DNA from: Sphingosinicella sp. LHD-64
Lineage (GTDB): Bacteria > Pseudomonadota > Alphaproteobacteria > Sphingomonadales > Sphingomonadaceae
NCBI RefSeq assembly: GCF_031157375.1
Contig: NZ_JAVIFV010000003.1
Span: 1,004,001-1,068,000 of the forward strand
DNA length: 64,000 nucleotides
Direction: 5' to 3'
Below, one piece after another: positions 1 through 8,729 of the stretch (its first letter is position 1; the number at the start of each line of letters is the position of its first letter). Both the position numbers and the translations under genes were made by a program. The notes beneath the pieces were generated by a model. That model had not been told where the DNA came from. It ran no database searches and saw nothing but the letters and a program-made list of their open reading frames with translations.

Positions 1-512
1 ACGAGGGCACCCCGACCCAGCGCAACGTGCTGATCGAGGACGGCATCCTCAAAGGCTATATCCAGGATCGCCTGAACGCCCGGCTGACGGGCGTCGCGCC
101 GACCGGCAATGGCCGGCGCGAAAGCTTCGCCCACGCGCCGATGCCGCGCATGACCAACACCTTCATGCTCGGCGGCCAAGATGATCCCGGCGAGATCCTC
201 GCTCGCGCGAAGAACGGCATCTACGCGAAGAGCTTCGGCGGCGGCCAGGTCGACATCACCAGCGGCAAGTTCGTCTTCTCCTGCACCGAGGCGTACCGGA
301 TCGAGAACGGCCGGCTCGGCGCCCCGATCAAGGGCGCGACCCTGATCGGCGACGGCCCGACCGTGCTCACCCGGGTCGCGGCGATCGGCAACGACATGGC
401 GCTCGACGAGGGTATCGGCATTTGCGGCAAGGGCGGCCAGTCCGTCCCCGCAGGTGTCGGCCAGCCGACCTTGCTGATCGAGGGCCTGACGGTCGGCGGC
501 ACCGCTGCATGA
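1..512 (+). CDS. tldD: TldD metalloprotease, C-terminal part (truncated by window start)
   Basis: The frame is open from base 3 and stops at 512, so only about the last 169 residues are present. TldD pairs with TldE/PmbA to form a cytoplasmic metalloprotease that degrades unfolded peptides and matures some modified peptides. The visible part carries the family's glycine-rich C-terminal barrel, including the stretches [19 protein letters not shown] and [18 protein letters not shown]. The last of these favours TldD over TldE. Its stop overlaps the start of the next gene (ATGA), so the two are probably translationally coupled. The metal-binding HExxxH region lies upstream of the window and cannot be checked. 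Confidence 0.9.
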   Translation, partial: EGTPTQRNVLIEDGILKGYIQDRLNARLTGVAPTGNGRRESFAHAPMPRMTNTFMLGGQDDPGEILARAKNGIYAKSFGGGQVDITSGKFVFSCTEAYRIENGRLGAPIKGATLIGDGPTVLTRVAAIGNDMALDEGIGICGKGGQSVPAGVGQPTLLIEGLTVGGTAA

Positions 513-1045
513 GCCTTCCCTGGGCGCGCGAGGTGCTGGACTTCTGGTTCGGCCATGCCGACGACTGGTGGAGCGGTGCGGCCGAGTTCGACGCGGAGAT
601 CCGCGAGCGGTTCCTGCCGCTCTGGCAAAGCGAGCGCGGACGGCAGGTGATCGACTTTCTCTATTCGGAGGAGGATGCGCTCGCCGCCGTCATCCTGTTC
701 GACCAGTTCCCGCGCAACATGTTCCGGGGTCATGCCGACCAGTTCGCGACCGATCATATGGCACTCGCCATCGCCAAGAATGCGGTCGAGCTCGACTACG
801 ACCACGGCATGGACAAGGGCCAGCGCATCTTTCTCTACATGCCGTTCGAGCACAGCGAGGACATGAAGGACCAGCTCCAGTCGCTGCTCCTGTTCACCGC
901 CCTGGGCGATGAGGAGATGCTGCTCTACGCCCGCAAGCACCATGATGTCATCGAGCGGTTCGGGCGCTTCCCGCACCGAAACGCCGTGCTCGGCCGCAAG
1001 CCCACCGCGATGGAGCTGGCGGCCGGCGACGTGGTCCCCTGGTGA
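509..1045 (+). CDS. DUF924 family protein
   Basis: A 178-residue soluble protein of the DUF924 family, which has no established reaction. The start is the ATG at 509, which overlaps the tldD stop as ATGA. It opens with LDFWFG, typical of the family. The conserved middle shows [34 protein letters not shown] and the C-terminal [14 protein letters not shown]. The structure is expected to be all-helical, TPR-like. A longer reading from 422 only adds a segment lying in another frame of tldD and is not supported. It probably belongs to one transcript with tldD and the DUF2007 gene that follows after 5 bases. Confidence 0.9.
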   Translation: MSLPWAREVLDFWFGHADDWWSGAAEFDAEIRERFLPLWQSERGRQVIDFLYSEEDALAAVILFDQFPRNMFRGHADQFATDHMALAIAKNAVELDYDHGMDKGQRIFLYMPFEHSEDMKDQLQSLLLFTALGDEEMLLYARKHHDVIERFGRFPHRNAVLGRKPTAMELAAGDVVPW

Positions 1046-1050
1046 CGTAA

Positions 1051-1269
1051 ATGGCGCTGGTCGAGCTCGGCAAATTCTACAACAGCCTGGAGGCGGGCAT
1101 CGTCCAGGGCCGGCTCGAGGCGGCCGGCATCGATTGCTTCATGTTCGACTTCAACATGACGCTGGAAGGCGTCGGCTTCCTGATCCCGGTGCGGCTGATG
1201 GTCGACGAGGACGATCTCGCCGAGGCCCGGCGGATCCTCAGCGAAGCAGGTGGTTCCGAAGCGGACTGA
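1051..1269 (+). CDS. DUF2007 domain small protein
   Basis: A 72-residue protein matching the DUF2007 (putative signal-transducing protein) family. It shows the N-terminal ALVELGKFYNSLEAGIVQGRLEAAGI pattern in pieces, a central aromatic/hydrophobic strand, and a C-terminal VDEDDLAEARRIL helix. The family fold resembles PII-like or ferredoxin-like small domains. No ligand or partner is known. It starts 5 bases after the DUF924 stop and its 3' end overlaps the convergent gene at 1238-1645 by 32 bases. Confidence 0.8.
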   Translation: MALVELGKFYNSLEAGIVQGRLEAAGIDCFMFDFNMTLEGVGFLIPVRLMVDEDDLAEARRILSEAGGSEAD

Positions 1270-1645
1270 GATCGTAGCCGGCTGCCGATGCCTGCACGAT
1301 CAGCGTCGCCCCAGCCACGCCCTGCGCGGCGCGGGCCAGCGCCCACAAATAGGCCGAGCGCGTCCCCGACCTGCAGAAGACGAGCGCCTCGCCTGCCGCT
1401 GCGTCCAGCGCTTCGGCCATCGCCGACACCTGATCGGGCGAGAACCCGCCCGCGACGGGAATGTAGCGATAATCAAGGCCAATCGCCCGCGCAGCCGTCT
1501 CTATGTCGGCCCCCGTCGGCTGGCCGAACTCCTCGCCGTCCGGGCGGTTGTTGACGATCAGGGTCACGCCGGTCGCGGCAATGGCGGGAAGATCGGAGGG
1601 AGCGATCTGCCCGGCGACGCGCACCTTCTCGTCGAGGGCGATCAC
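1238..1645 (-). CDS. TIGR01244 / DUF442 phosphatase-like sulfurtransferase
   Basis: A 135-residue protein of the DUF442 (TIGR01244) family, related to dual-specificity phosphatases and often found fused or next to Blh-type persulfide dioxygenases. The signature loop FCRSGTRSAYLW gives the C-x5-R active-site motif, and NNRPDGEEFGQP is the usual upstream loop. The start codon is GTG at 1645 (GTG ATC GCC), overlapping the upstream gene's TGA by four bases. The substrate cannot be read from sequence; phosphatase or sulfur-handling activity is a family-level inference. The 3' end overlaps the DUF2007 gene on the other strand. Confidence 0.85.
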   Translation of the reverse strand: MIALDEKVRVAGQIAPSDLPAIAATGVTLIVNNRPDGEEFGQPTGADIETAARAIGLDYRYIPVAGGFSPDQVSAMAEALDAAAGEALVFCRSGTRSAYLWALARAAQGVAGATLIVQASAAGYDLSPLRNHLLR

Positions 1646-1959
1646 TGGTCGAGCGCCTCGTAGCGCGCGATCCGCGCCAGCACCTCTTCATTGCCTGCGT
1701 AGCGCTCGCGCAGCGCGGCGCCGCGCGCATCGACGCCGGGGCAGATCTCGGCGACGGCTTCGTTGATCTGCCGCTGACGCTCCGCGTTCCAGGCCGGCTC
1801 GCCGATCCAGTGCGCGCAATCCTGCCACTGGACGATGAACTGCTGGACGTCCGCCGGCATGCCGCGCGCGTCCGGATAGGTGCGCAGCGTCGCCTCGTCG
1901 AGCGGCGCCGGCTGCGCGGTTCCGCTCGCCAGTGCGAGGCCAATCAGGATCGCCTTCAT
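1642..1959 (-). CDS. hypothetical exported protein
   Basis: An approximately 105-residue protein that I do not recognise. The first 18 or so residues (MKAILIGLALASGTAQPA) look like a Sec signal peptide. The mature part is acidic and helical with two cysteines (QDCAHW and EICPGV), which could form a disulfide in the periplasm. The start ATG at 1959 shares its A with the recQ stop (TGATG) and has GGAGG 7 bases upstream. A GTG one codon earlier at 1962 is also possible. It lies between recQ and the DUF442 gene with four-base or shorter overlaps, so the three are probably one operon. Confidence 0.6.
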   Translation of the reverse strand: MKAILIGLALASGTAQPAPLDEATLRTYPDARGMPADVQQFIVQWQDCAHWIGEPAWNAERQRQINEAVAEICPGVDARGAALRERYAGNEEVLARIARYEALDQ

Positions 1960-3728
1960 CACGCTGCCTCCATCGCTGCGATGACCTCGACGAACGCGGC
2001 GCCATAGCGTTCCAGCTTGGCCGCGCCCACGCCGGACACGTTGGCCAAAGTGTGCAGCGTTGTCGGTTTGAGCTCGGCCATCTCGCGCAAGGTGCTGTCG
2101 TGGAAGATCACATAGGGGGGTACGCTCGCTTCCTGGGCCAGCTCGCGCCGCCGCGCCCGCAGCGCCTCGAACAGCGGATCGTGCGGATAGTCCTGCGCGC
2201 CCTTGCGCGTCCGCCGCGTCGTTCGCTTCGGCGGCAGGACGATCTCCAGCCGCGCCTCACCCTTGAGGATCGGCTTCGCACCCGGCCCGAAGGAAAGCCC
2301 GCCGAACTCGTCGGCCCTGAGTGCGTCACGCGCCAGCAGCGCCCGCGCCACCGGCTTCACCAGCGCCAGCTCCTCGGAATCGGCGATTCCGAACACGCTC
2401 AGCCGATGATGGCCGAAATTATGGACCTTGTCGGTCTCCTTGCCCGCCAGCACATCGGTCAGATGGCCGAGCCCGAACCGCATCTCGGTGCGGAAGGCGG
2501 CGGAGAGAAGCTTCTGCGCCGTGGTTGTCGCATCCACGGCTTGGGGCGGCTCCAGGCAGTTGTCGCAATTGCCGCAGCGCTCCGGCGGATCCTCGCCGAA
2601 GTGCCGGAGCAGGATCGCGCGCCGGCAGCCGGCGGTCTCGACGAAGGCGGCGAGCGCATTGAGGCGATCGCGCTCGCCGGCGCGGCGGCCCTCCTCGACC
2701 TCGGTCTCGATCCGCCGCCGGGCGCGGGCGAAATCCTCGGCGCCCCAGAACAGCCAGGCCTCGGCCGGCTCGCCGTCGCGCCCCGCGCGGCCGGTCTCCT
2801 GATAATAGGCCTCGATCGATTTCGGCAGGCCGGCATGGGCGACGAAGCGCACGTCCGGCTTGTCGATCCCCATGCCGAAGGCGATGGTCGCCGCCATCAC
2901 CATCTCCTCCGACTGCACGAACGCCGCCTGGTTGCGCGCCCGCACCGGCGGCTCCAGCCCGGCATGGTAAGGCAGCACCGGACGGCCGTCCGCGCCGAGC
3001 TGCTCGGCGATCCGTTCGGTCTTGTCGCGGCTCGGCGCGTAGACGATGCCCGGCCCGGGCTGCTGGCCGAGCAGAGTCCTCAGCTGTCCCGTCACACCGT
3101 CGCGCGGACGGACATGGTAGCGGATGTTCGGCCGGTCGAAGCCGGCGACGATCAGGCCGTCGTCGGGAATGCCGAGCTGCCGCAGGATGTCGGCCCGGGT
3201 GCGCTTGTCCGCCGTCGCGGTGAGCGCCAGCCGCGGCACCTCCGGAAAGGAATCGAGCAAGGGCAGGAGCAGCCGGTAGTCCGGCCGGAAATCATGTCCC
3301 CATTCGGAAACGCAATGCGCTTCGTCGATCGCGATCAGCGCCAGCGGCAGACGCGCGATCAGCTCGCGGAAGCCCGCACCCGTCGCCCGCTCGGGCGCGA
3401 CATAAAGAAGATCGAGTGCGCCCTGCTTCAGTCGCTCGATCGTCTCGGCGCGATTGTTGTCGGCAGATGTCAGCGCCGCCGCGCGAATGCCGAAGCCTTC
3501 CGCCGCACGGATCTGGTCGTGCATCAGCGCGATCAGCGGCGAGATCACCAGCGCGGTCCCCGCCCGCGCCAACGCCGGCACCTGATAGCAGAGCGACTTG
3601 CCGGCCCCGGTCGGCATGACGGCCAGCGTATGCCTCCCGACCATGACCCGGCCGATCACCTCCTCCTGGACGCCCCGGAAATCCTGGAATCCGAAGACCC
3701 GGTGGAGAATGTCGTGCGGCGTCGTCAC
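1959..3728 (-). CDS. recQ: ATP-dependent DNA helicase RecQ
   Basis: A 3'-5' SF2 DNA helicase acting in recombination and stalled-fork repair. Domains in order: helicase core with Walker A MPTGAGKS (about residues 38-45), DEAH box AIDEAHCVSEWGHDF, second RecA-like lobe with the ETGRAGRDG motif VI, zinc-binding CRRAILLRHFGE...CGNCDNC, winged helix, and a C-terminal HRDC domain. I chose the GTG at 3728 (starting MTTPHDILHRVFGF). The 14 codons between it and an ATG at 3770 have poor GC at third positions, and a likely -10 (TATGAT, 3782-3777) puts the transcript start near 3770. The ATG at 3770 remains possible as a leaderless start. A LexA-type box overlaps the promoter. Confidence 0.95.
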   Translation of the reverse strand: MTTPHDILHRVFGFQDFRGVQEEVIGRVMVGRHTLAVMPTGAGKSLCYQVPALARAGTALVISPLIALMHDQIRAAEGFGIRAAALTSADNNRAETIERLKQGALDLLYVAPERATGAGFRELIARLPLALIAIDEAHCVSEWGHDFRPDYRLLLPLLDSFPEVPRLALTATADKRTRADILRQLGIPDDGLIVAGFDRPNIRYHVRPRDGVTGQLRTLLGQQPGPGIVYAPSRDKTERIAEQLGADGRPVLPYHAGLEPPVRARNQAAFVQSEEMVMAATIAFGMGIDKPDVRFVAHAGLPKSIEAYYQETGRAGRDGEPAEAWLFWGAEDFARARRRIETEVEEGRRAGERDRLNALAAFVETAGCRRAILLRHFGEDPPERCGNCDNCLEPPQAVDATTTAQKLLSAAFRTEMRFGLGHLTDVLAGKETDKVHNFGHHRLSVFGIADSEELALVKPVARALLARDALRADEFGGLSFGPGAKPILKGEARLEIVLPPKRTTRRTRKGAQDYPHDPLFEALRARRRELAQEASVPPYVIFHDSTLREMAELKPTTLHTLANVSGVGAAKLERYGAAFVEVIAAMEAA

Positions 3729-3785
3729 CAGTGTCCCAAAGTCAGTCCTGAGGGAAAAGTCGAGTCGCATTCGCGAATCATATCA

Positions 3786-3800
3786 GAACATAAGAAGAAC
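3786..3800 (-). promoter_or_regulatory. LexA (SOS) box upstream of recQ
   Basis: On the minus strand the sequence reads GTTC, seven bases, GTTC. This is exactly the direct-repeat LexA box known from alphaproteobacteria. It sits a few bases upstream of a TATGAT hexamer (3782-3777), where a bound repressor would block RNA polymerase. A further GTTC four bases upstream of the box gives a third half-site copy. Confidence 0.65.
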
Positions 3801-3818
3801 AAAAGAACTGATACGACC

Positions 3819-4238
3819 TCAACTGCCGATCGGCGGCGAATAGTCGGTAAGATGCAGCGTGCGATCCTGGATGCTTTCGACCATCGGCCCGTGTTCGGCC
3901 GCAGTCTGGCGCTTGATCTCGGCCCATTCCGCATCGGCCATGAAGCCTTCCCAGGCGCGCCGCATCGTCGCCTCGTCGGGCCAGCGCAGCACATAGACGA
4001 ACTCGGGCCGGCCGTCGCTCCGCGCCTCCCACATCGCGACGATGTCGAAGCCGTAGCGTGCCATGATCCGCGTCGCATGGGTGCGGAACCGCTCGTGGAA
4101 AGCAATCCGCGAGGCATCATAGAGCCGGTAGATCCTGAGCTGCTGGACGGGTCCGCTCCGCGGCACGGGGTCTTCCCGGGCCCCCGCGGCCGTCGCCGAT
4201 GCCAGGGCCGCCAGTGCAAGGGTCAGGGCAAGCTTCAT
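3819..4238 (-). CDS. NIPSNAP family protein with signal peptide
   Basis: A 139-residue protein. Residues 1-21 (MKLALTLALAALASATAAGA) form a Sec signal peptide. The rest is a NIPSNAP-type ferredoxin-like alpha+beta barrel domain: VQQLRIYRLYDAS, FHERFRTHATRIMARYGFDIVAMWEA, FVYVLRWPDEATMRRAWEGF. Such domains occur alone or in dimeric barrels, and their biochemical role in bacteria is unclear. The gene lies about 90 bases upstream of the recQ start on the same strand, but the recQ promoter and LexA box lie between, so it is probably transcribed separately. Confidence 0.85.
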   Translation of the reverse strand: MKLALTLALAALASATAAGAREDPVPRSGPVQQLRIYRLYDASRIAFHERFRTHATRIMARYGFDIVAMWEARSDGRPEFVYVLRWPDEATMRRAWEGFMADAEWAEIKRQTAAEHGPMVESIQDRTLHLTDYSPPIGS

Positions 4239-4311
4239 GGGGCGTCTCCACGAGATGGCGGAGCGTAACTAGTGGCGCATCGGCGCCGCGTCCATGGCGC
4301 CGCCGCAGCGC

Positions 4312-6378
4312 TCAGGCCGCCCGTTCGACTCCCAGGGCAGGCAGCATCCCGCCAGCCGCGGCGTGCGCCTGTCGGGCCGTCGCGTCGAAGGATGCGGGAT
4401 AGCCGAACAGGAAGCCCTGTACCTCGTCGCAGCCCTCGCGCAGCAGGATATCGAGCTGCGCGCGCGTCTCCACGCCTTCGGCCAGAACGGGAATGGCGAG
4501 GCTCTTGCCGAGCGCCAGCACCGCGCGGATGATCGCGGTCGCCTGCGGACTTCCCTCGAGCTCGGCGGTGAAGAAGCGATCGAGCTTGATCTTGTCGAAC
4601 GGGAAGACGCGCAGCGTCTCGAGCGACGAATAGCCGGTGCCGAAATCGTCGAGCGCGACGCCGACGCCGAGCGCCTTGATCTGCCGCAGCACGAACAGGG
4701 CCCGCTCGCGATCGGCCATGATCGCGCTCTCGGTCAGCTCGATTTCGAGCCGCCGTGGGGACAGGCCGGTCTCGACCATCACCTGGTGGAACAGCTGTGG
4801 CAGATCGGCGTGGGCGAGCTGCAGCGGCGAGACGTTCACCGCGACCTTGGACTCATGCTCCCAGCGTATCGCGTCGGCGCAGGCCCGGCGCAGCACCCAT
4901 TCGCCGAGCGCCAGGATCAGGCCGTGCTCCTCGGCGATCGCGATGAACACCGACGGCGCGATCGGACCCTTCGTTGGATGGGTCCAGCGCAAGAGTGCCT
5001 CATAGCCGGTGACGGCGCCGGTCGCGGCCCGGGTCTGCACATGGTAATGGACCTCGAGTTCGTTGCGTTCGATGGCGTGCCTGAGGTCGTTGGCGAGCTC
5101 GCGACGTTCGCGGACGGCCTCGTCGAGCTGCGAATTGTAGTAACGCGGGCCCGGCGCGCCCTCCGTCTTGGCGCGGTACATGGCGAGGTCGGCATTGTTG
5201 GCAAGCGTGCCCGCATCTTCCGCATCCTGCGGAAAGACCGCGACGCCGATGCTCGCGCCAAGCCGCGCCTCGAAATGCCCCAGCGACATCGGCGCCTTCA
5301 CGATCGTGCTCAGCCTGTTGGCGAAGGCGGTGAGGTGGGCGCGGTCGCTGAACCGTGTGACGGCGATGAACTCGTCGCCGCCGAGGCGGGCGACGAGGTC
5401 GCCGGGGCCGAGCGCCGTGCGCAGGCGATGGGCGATCAGCACGAGCACGTCGTCGCCGGCCTTGTGGCCGTAGAGATCGTTGATCTCCTTGAACCGGTTG
5501 AGGTCGATCGCACAGAGGCCGACCTGGGTTTCGGTGGTCCGCGCCATCTCGATCCGCCGCTCGAGCTCGCCCTGGAAGCCGCGCCGATTCGGCAGGCCCG
5601 TCAGCGTGTCGTTGAACGCCATGTAGGTGAGGTCGCGCCGCGCGTCGGATCGGGTCTGACGGTCGATCAGCGCCGCGAACACGGCGGCCGCGATCACGAT
5701 GGCGCCGACCAGCGCGGTCGCCAGCGCCAGCGCGCGCAGCTCTTCCGGCCGCAGCGGCGTCGCGTCCAGCGCGAGCGGCGCGATGTTCATCGCCGTCATC
5801 GCGACGAAATGGAGAGAGGCGATGGCGAGCACGATCAGGACGGTGCCGAGCGCGAGCCGGTGGCGTGCGACCTTGTTCGGCCGCAGGGCGGTGAGCGCCG
5901 CGCCGGCAAAGATCATGGCGCACAGCACCGACGCGACGACGTAGGGCTTGTCCCAGGTCACGATTCCGTCGACGCGATAGGCGGCCATGCCCGTATAATG
6001 CATCGCCGAAATCGCGAGGCCGAAGAGCGCGCCGCCAACGGCGCCGTAAATGTCCTTCGAACCCCAGGCGGCGGTGGCGAAGCCGACAAAGCAGCCGGTC
6101 ACCGCGACCACCAGCGAGGCGATCGTGAGCACCGGATCGAGCGTCACCGGCGCCCGTGCCTCGAAGGCGAGCATGGCGACGAAATGGGTGCACCAGATGG
6201 TGGCGCCGGCGGCGACCGAGGTCAGGAAGGCCCAGGCGAAGCGCTGGGCACCGGGCGTGCTGCGCGCGCGCTCGAACATCTGCACGATGGCGAACGCGCC
6301 GGCGCAGCAGATGATGACGGCCAGCGCCACCAGCCACGGATCATGCTCGACGGCGATGCAGAGCGCCACGTCGATCAA
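4312..6378 (-). CDS. MHYT-GGDEF-EAL membrane c-di-GMP signalling protein
   Basis: A 688-residue inner-membrane protein predicted to make and/or break cyclic di-GMP. The N-terminal third is an MHYT sensor with about seven membrane helices and the paired histidine motifs THFVAM, MHYTGM and LHFVAM, thought to bind a metal or sense a gas. Then comes a GGDEF domain with intact RLGGDEFIAV but no RxxD inhibitory site five residues upstream. The C-terminal EAL domain has YEALLRW, ELTESAIM, DDFGTGYSSLE and KIKLDRFF, so both active sites look complete. The start is taken as TTG at 6378 because AGGAGGT lies 5 bases upstream. The in-frame ATG at 6435 has no ribosome site. c-di-GMP may link this gene to the flagellar genes later in the window (inference). 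Confidence 0.92.
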   Translation of the reverse strand: MIDVALCIAVEHDPWLVALAVIICCAGAFAIVQMFERARSTPGAQRFAWAFLTSVAAGATIWCTHFVAMLAFEARAPVTLDPVLTIASLVVAVTGCFVGFATAAWGSKDIYGAVGGALFGLAISAMHYTGMAAYRVDGIVTWDKPYVVASVLCAMIFAGAALTALRPNKVARHRLALGTVLIVLAIASLHFVAMTAMNIAPLALDATPLRPEELRALALATALVGAIVIAAAVFAALIDRQTRSDARRDLTYMAFNDTLTGLPNRRGFQGELERRIEMARTTETQVGLCAIDLNRFKEINDLYGHKAGDDVLVLIAHRLRTALGPGDLVARLGGDEFIAVTRFSDRAHLTAFANRLSTIVKAPMSLGHFEARLGASIGVAVFPQDAEDAGTLANNADLAMYRAKTEGAPGPRYYNSQLDEAVRERRELANDLRHAIERNELEVHYHVQTRAATGAVTGYEALLRWTHPTKGPIAPSVFIAIAEEHGLILALGEWVLRRACADAIRWEHESKVAVNVSPLQLAHADLPQLFHQVMVETGLSPRRLEIELTESAIMADRERALFVLRQIKALGVGVALDDFGTGYSSLETLRVFPFDKIKLDRFFTAELEGSPQATAIIRAVLALGKSLAIPVLAEGVETRAQLDILLREGCDEVQGFLFGYPASFDATARQAHAAAGGMLPALGVERAA

Positions 6379-6495
6379 GGCCCACCTCCTCAACCGGAAC
6401 CCAAGAGACCCCCCGAACAAGGGGACCGGTGTCATGAGGGGCGGAGCGTTACGAGACCGTAAACAGGTAACGGATTATTTGTGCGCAAAGGCAGA

Positions 6496-8322
6496 CTATT
6501 CCGCGGCTTCGGCTTCCGCCTCGGCCTCGCGCTCGTTCTGCTGGCGGGCCCACATCTCGGCATAAAGGCCATTCCTGCGGAGCAATTCAGCATGGGTGCC
6601 GCGCTCGGCGACCCGGCCGGCATCGAGCACGACGATCTGGTCGGCATCGACGACGGTGGACAGGCGGTGGGCGATGACGATCGCGGTGCGGCGCGCAGCG
6701 ACGCCGCTCAGCGTTTCCTGGATCGCGGCCTCGGTGCGGCTGTCGAGCGCGCTGGTCGCCTCGTCGAGGATCAGGATCGGCGGATCCTTCAAAAGGGTGC
6801 GGGCGATCGCGACGCGCTGCTTCTCGCCGCCGGAGAGCTTGAGGCCGCGCTCGCCGACCGTCGAATCATAGCCGTCCGGCAGGCTGGCGATGAAGTCATG
6901 GATCGCGGCACCCTTCGCCGCCGCCTTGATCTCGGCCTGGCTCGCGCCTTCCCGGCCATAGCCGATATTGTAGCCGATCGTGTCGTTGAACAGCACCGTA
7001 TCCTGCGGAACGATGCCGATCGCGGCGCGGAGCGAGGATTGTTTCACACCTGAAATATCCTGCCCGTCGATCGTGATCCGGCCGGTCGTCGGCTCGTAGA
7101 ACCGGTAGAGCAGACGCGACAATGTCGACTTGCCCGCCCCCGACGGCCCGACCACAGCCACGGTCGTTCCCGACGGCACGTCGAGATCTATGCCCTTCAG
7201 GATCTCGCGTCCCGGTTCGTAGCCGAAACGCACGCCTTCGAAGCGGACATGGCCGGCGGTGACGGCAAGGTCCGCGGCGCCCGGCACGTCCTGGATCTCG
7301 GCCGGCGTATCCAGCAGATTGAACATCGCCGCCATGTCGATGAGGCCCTGACGCACCTCGCGATAGACGAAGCCGAGCATGTCGAGCGGCCGGAAGAGCT
7401 GGATCAGCAGCGTATTGACCAGCACCACGTCGCCGGTGGTGAACTGACCGCGGCTCCAGCCCCAGACGGTGTAGCCCATCGCGCCCGCCATCATCACGTT
7501 GGTGATCAGCGACTGGCCGATGTTGAGCGCTGCCAGCGAGGTCTCGACCTTGACCGTGGTGCGGGTCAGCCGCTCGATCGCCTCGTCGTAGCGCCGCCGC
7601 TCCATCTCCTCGGCATTGAAATATTTGATCGTCTCGTAGTTGAGCAGCGAATCCACCGCCCGCTGGGTCGAGCGCTGGTCATATTCGGTCCATTGCTTGC
7701 GGACCTTCAATCGCCATTCGGTCACCCGCCGGGTGAAGGACACATAGGCCGCGACCATCGCCAGCGTCGCCGCCACCAGCCCCCAGCCGAACTTGACGAA
7801 GAAGATGATGCAGACGGCGCCGAGCTCGAGCACCGTCGGCCCGATGTTGAAGACGAGGAAGTAAAGCATCGAATCGATGCTCTTGGTCCCGCGCTCGACG
7901 ATCCGGGTGAGCGCGCCGGTCCGCCGTTCGAGGTGGAAGCGCAGCGACAAGGCGTGGAGATGGCGGAAGACGTCGACCGACAGCCGCCGCGCCGCGTCCT
8001 GTCCGACGCTCTCGAAGACGCCGTTCCTCACATTGTCGAACAGCACCCCGCCGAAGCGCGCGCCGGCATAGGCGACGACCAAGGCGACGGCGAGCATCGC
8101 CGCCGGCTCCATGCCCGGCGCCATCCCGTCGATCACGCCCTTGTAGGCGAACGGCATCAACAGGGTGATGGCCTTGGCCGCGAGCACCAGCAGCAGCGCG
8201 ACGATCAGGCGGATTCTGAGGTTCAGGCTGTGGCGTGGCCAGAGATAGGGAAGAAAGCGCCGCAGCGTCCGCCATCCCGCCTCGTCGGGGATTCTCGTCG
8301 CCTCGGTCGCATCGCTTGCCAT
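6496..8322 (-). CDS. Atm1/ABCB7-type ABC exporter (permease-ATPase fusion)
   Basis: A 608-residue half-transporter: six membrane helices followed by one nucleotide-binding domain, acting as a homodimer. It shows Walker A GPSGAGKST, Q-loop VPQDTVLF, signature LSGGEKQRVAIAR, Walker B ILILDEATSALD and H-loop IAHRLST. The core region with FHLERRTGALTRIVERGTKSID and NYETIKYFNAEEMERRRYDEA is characteristic of mitochondrial Atm1 and its bacterial relatives, which export glutathione-linked or metal-linked compounds. The substrate here is an inference from family. Start at ATG 8322 (MASDATEA), because upstream in-frame codons lack ribosome sites and read poorly. Confidence 0.9.
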   Translation of the reverse strand: MASDATEATRIPDEAGWRTLRRFLPYLWPRHSLNLRIRLIVALLLVLAAKAITLLMPFAYKGVIDGMAPGMEPAAMLAVALVVAYAGARFGGVLFDNVRNGVFESVGQDAARRLSVDVFRHLHALSLRFHLERRTGALTRIVERGTKSIDSMLYFLVFNIGPTVLELGAVCIIFFVKFGWGLVAATLAMVAAYVSFTRRVTEWRLKVRKQWTEYDQRSTQRAVDSLLNYETIKYFNAEEMERRRYDEAIERLTRTTVKVETSLAALNIGQSLITNVMMAGAMGYTVWGWSRGQFTTGDVVLVNTLLIQLFRPLDMLGFVYREVRQGLIDMAAMFNLLDTPAEIQDVPGAADLAVTAGHVRFEGVRFGYEPGREILKGIDLDVPSGTTVAVVGPSGAGKSTLSRLLYRFYEPTTGRITIDGQDISGVKQSSLRAAIGIVPQDTVLFNDTIGYNIGYGREGASQAEIKAAAKGAAIHDFIASLPDGYDSTVGERGLKLSGGEKQRVAIARTLLKDPPILILDEATSALDSRTEAAIQETLSGVAARRTAIVIAHRLSTVVDADQIVVLDAGRVAERGTHAELLRRNGLYAEMWARQQNEREAEAEAEAAE

Positions 8323-8429
8323 CTTCGTCGCTAGATAGGCGCGTCGCGCGCGGATTCCAAAGTAACGGGGCCGCAACATGGGGAACCCGGCCGGAGTGCC
8401 GGGCATTGAGCCTCGTGAAGGAGCGGGTG

Positions 8430-8729
8430 ATGGAACCCCTGATCTATGTGATGGCGATCCTGGGCTGCGGCGAAGGCGATGCCGCCTGCCGCCTGCTCGC
8501 CGTCGTCGAGACGCGCTACCGGACCGAGGCCGCCTGCCTCGCCGCGACCGAAGACCAGCTGCTGCGCCGCGACGATCTCGCCTATCCGAACGTCGTCGCC
8601 GAATGCCGCCGTGCCGGCGCCGCGGCGCAACCGCTGCGCGGCCGTGATATCATGCAGCCCGAGGGCGGCCGGCTGCCGGTCGGGCGCGCGCAATATGCTG
8701 CATCCGGGTGGTTCAGATCGTCCCGCTGA
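8430..8729 (+). CDS. hypothetical small protein
   Basis: A 99-residue protein that I do not recognise beyond its general type. The first 12 residues (MEPLIYVMAILG) are hydrophobic, followed by CGEGDAACRLL and a helical stretch with two further cysteines (EAACLAA and AECRRAG). This suggests a short exported or membrane-anchored protein. The ATG at 8430 has AAGGAG six bases upstream, a good ribosome site. The last 17 bases overlap the 3' end of the convergent TonB-receptor gene. Confidence 0.6.
   Translation: MEPLIYVMAILGCGEGDAACRLLAVVETRYRTEAACLAATEDQLLRRDDLAYPNVVAECRRAGAAAQPLRGRDIMQPEGGRLPVGRAQYAASGWFRSSR

Noticed and set aside
1932-4268. Long open frame on the + strand opposite recQ and the NIPSNAP gene
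   Set aside because: Antisense frame in high-GC DNA. Arg/His/Gln/Gly-rich translation without any family motif, while recQ on the other strand has full helicase motifs.
4294-6462. 722-codon + strand open frame opposite the MHYT-GGDEF-EAL gene
   Set aside because: Shadow frame. Composition is dominated by Arg, Gly, Glu and Asp, and no domain is recognisable.
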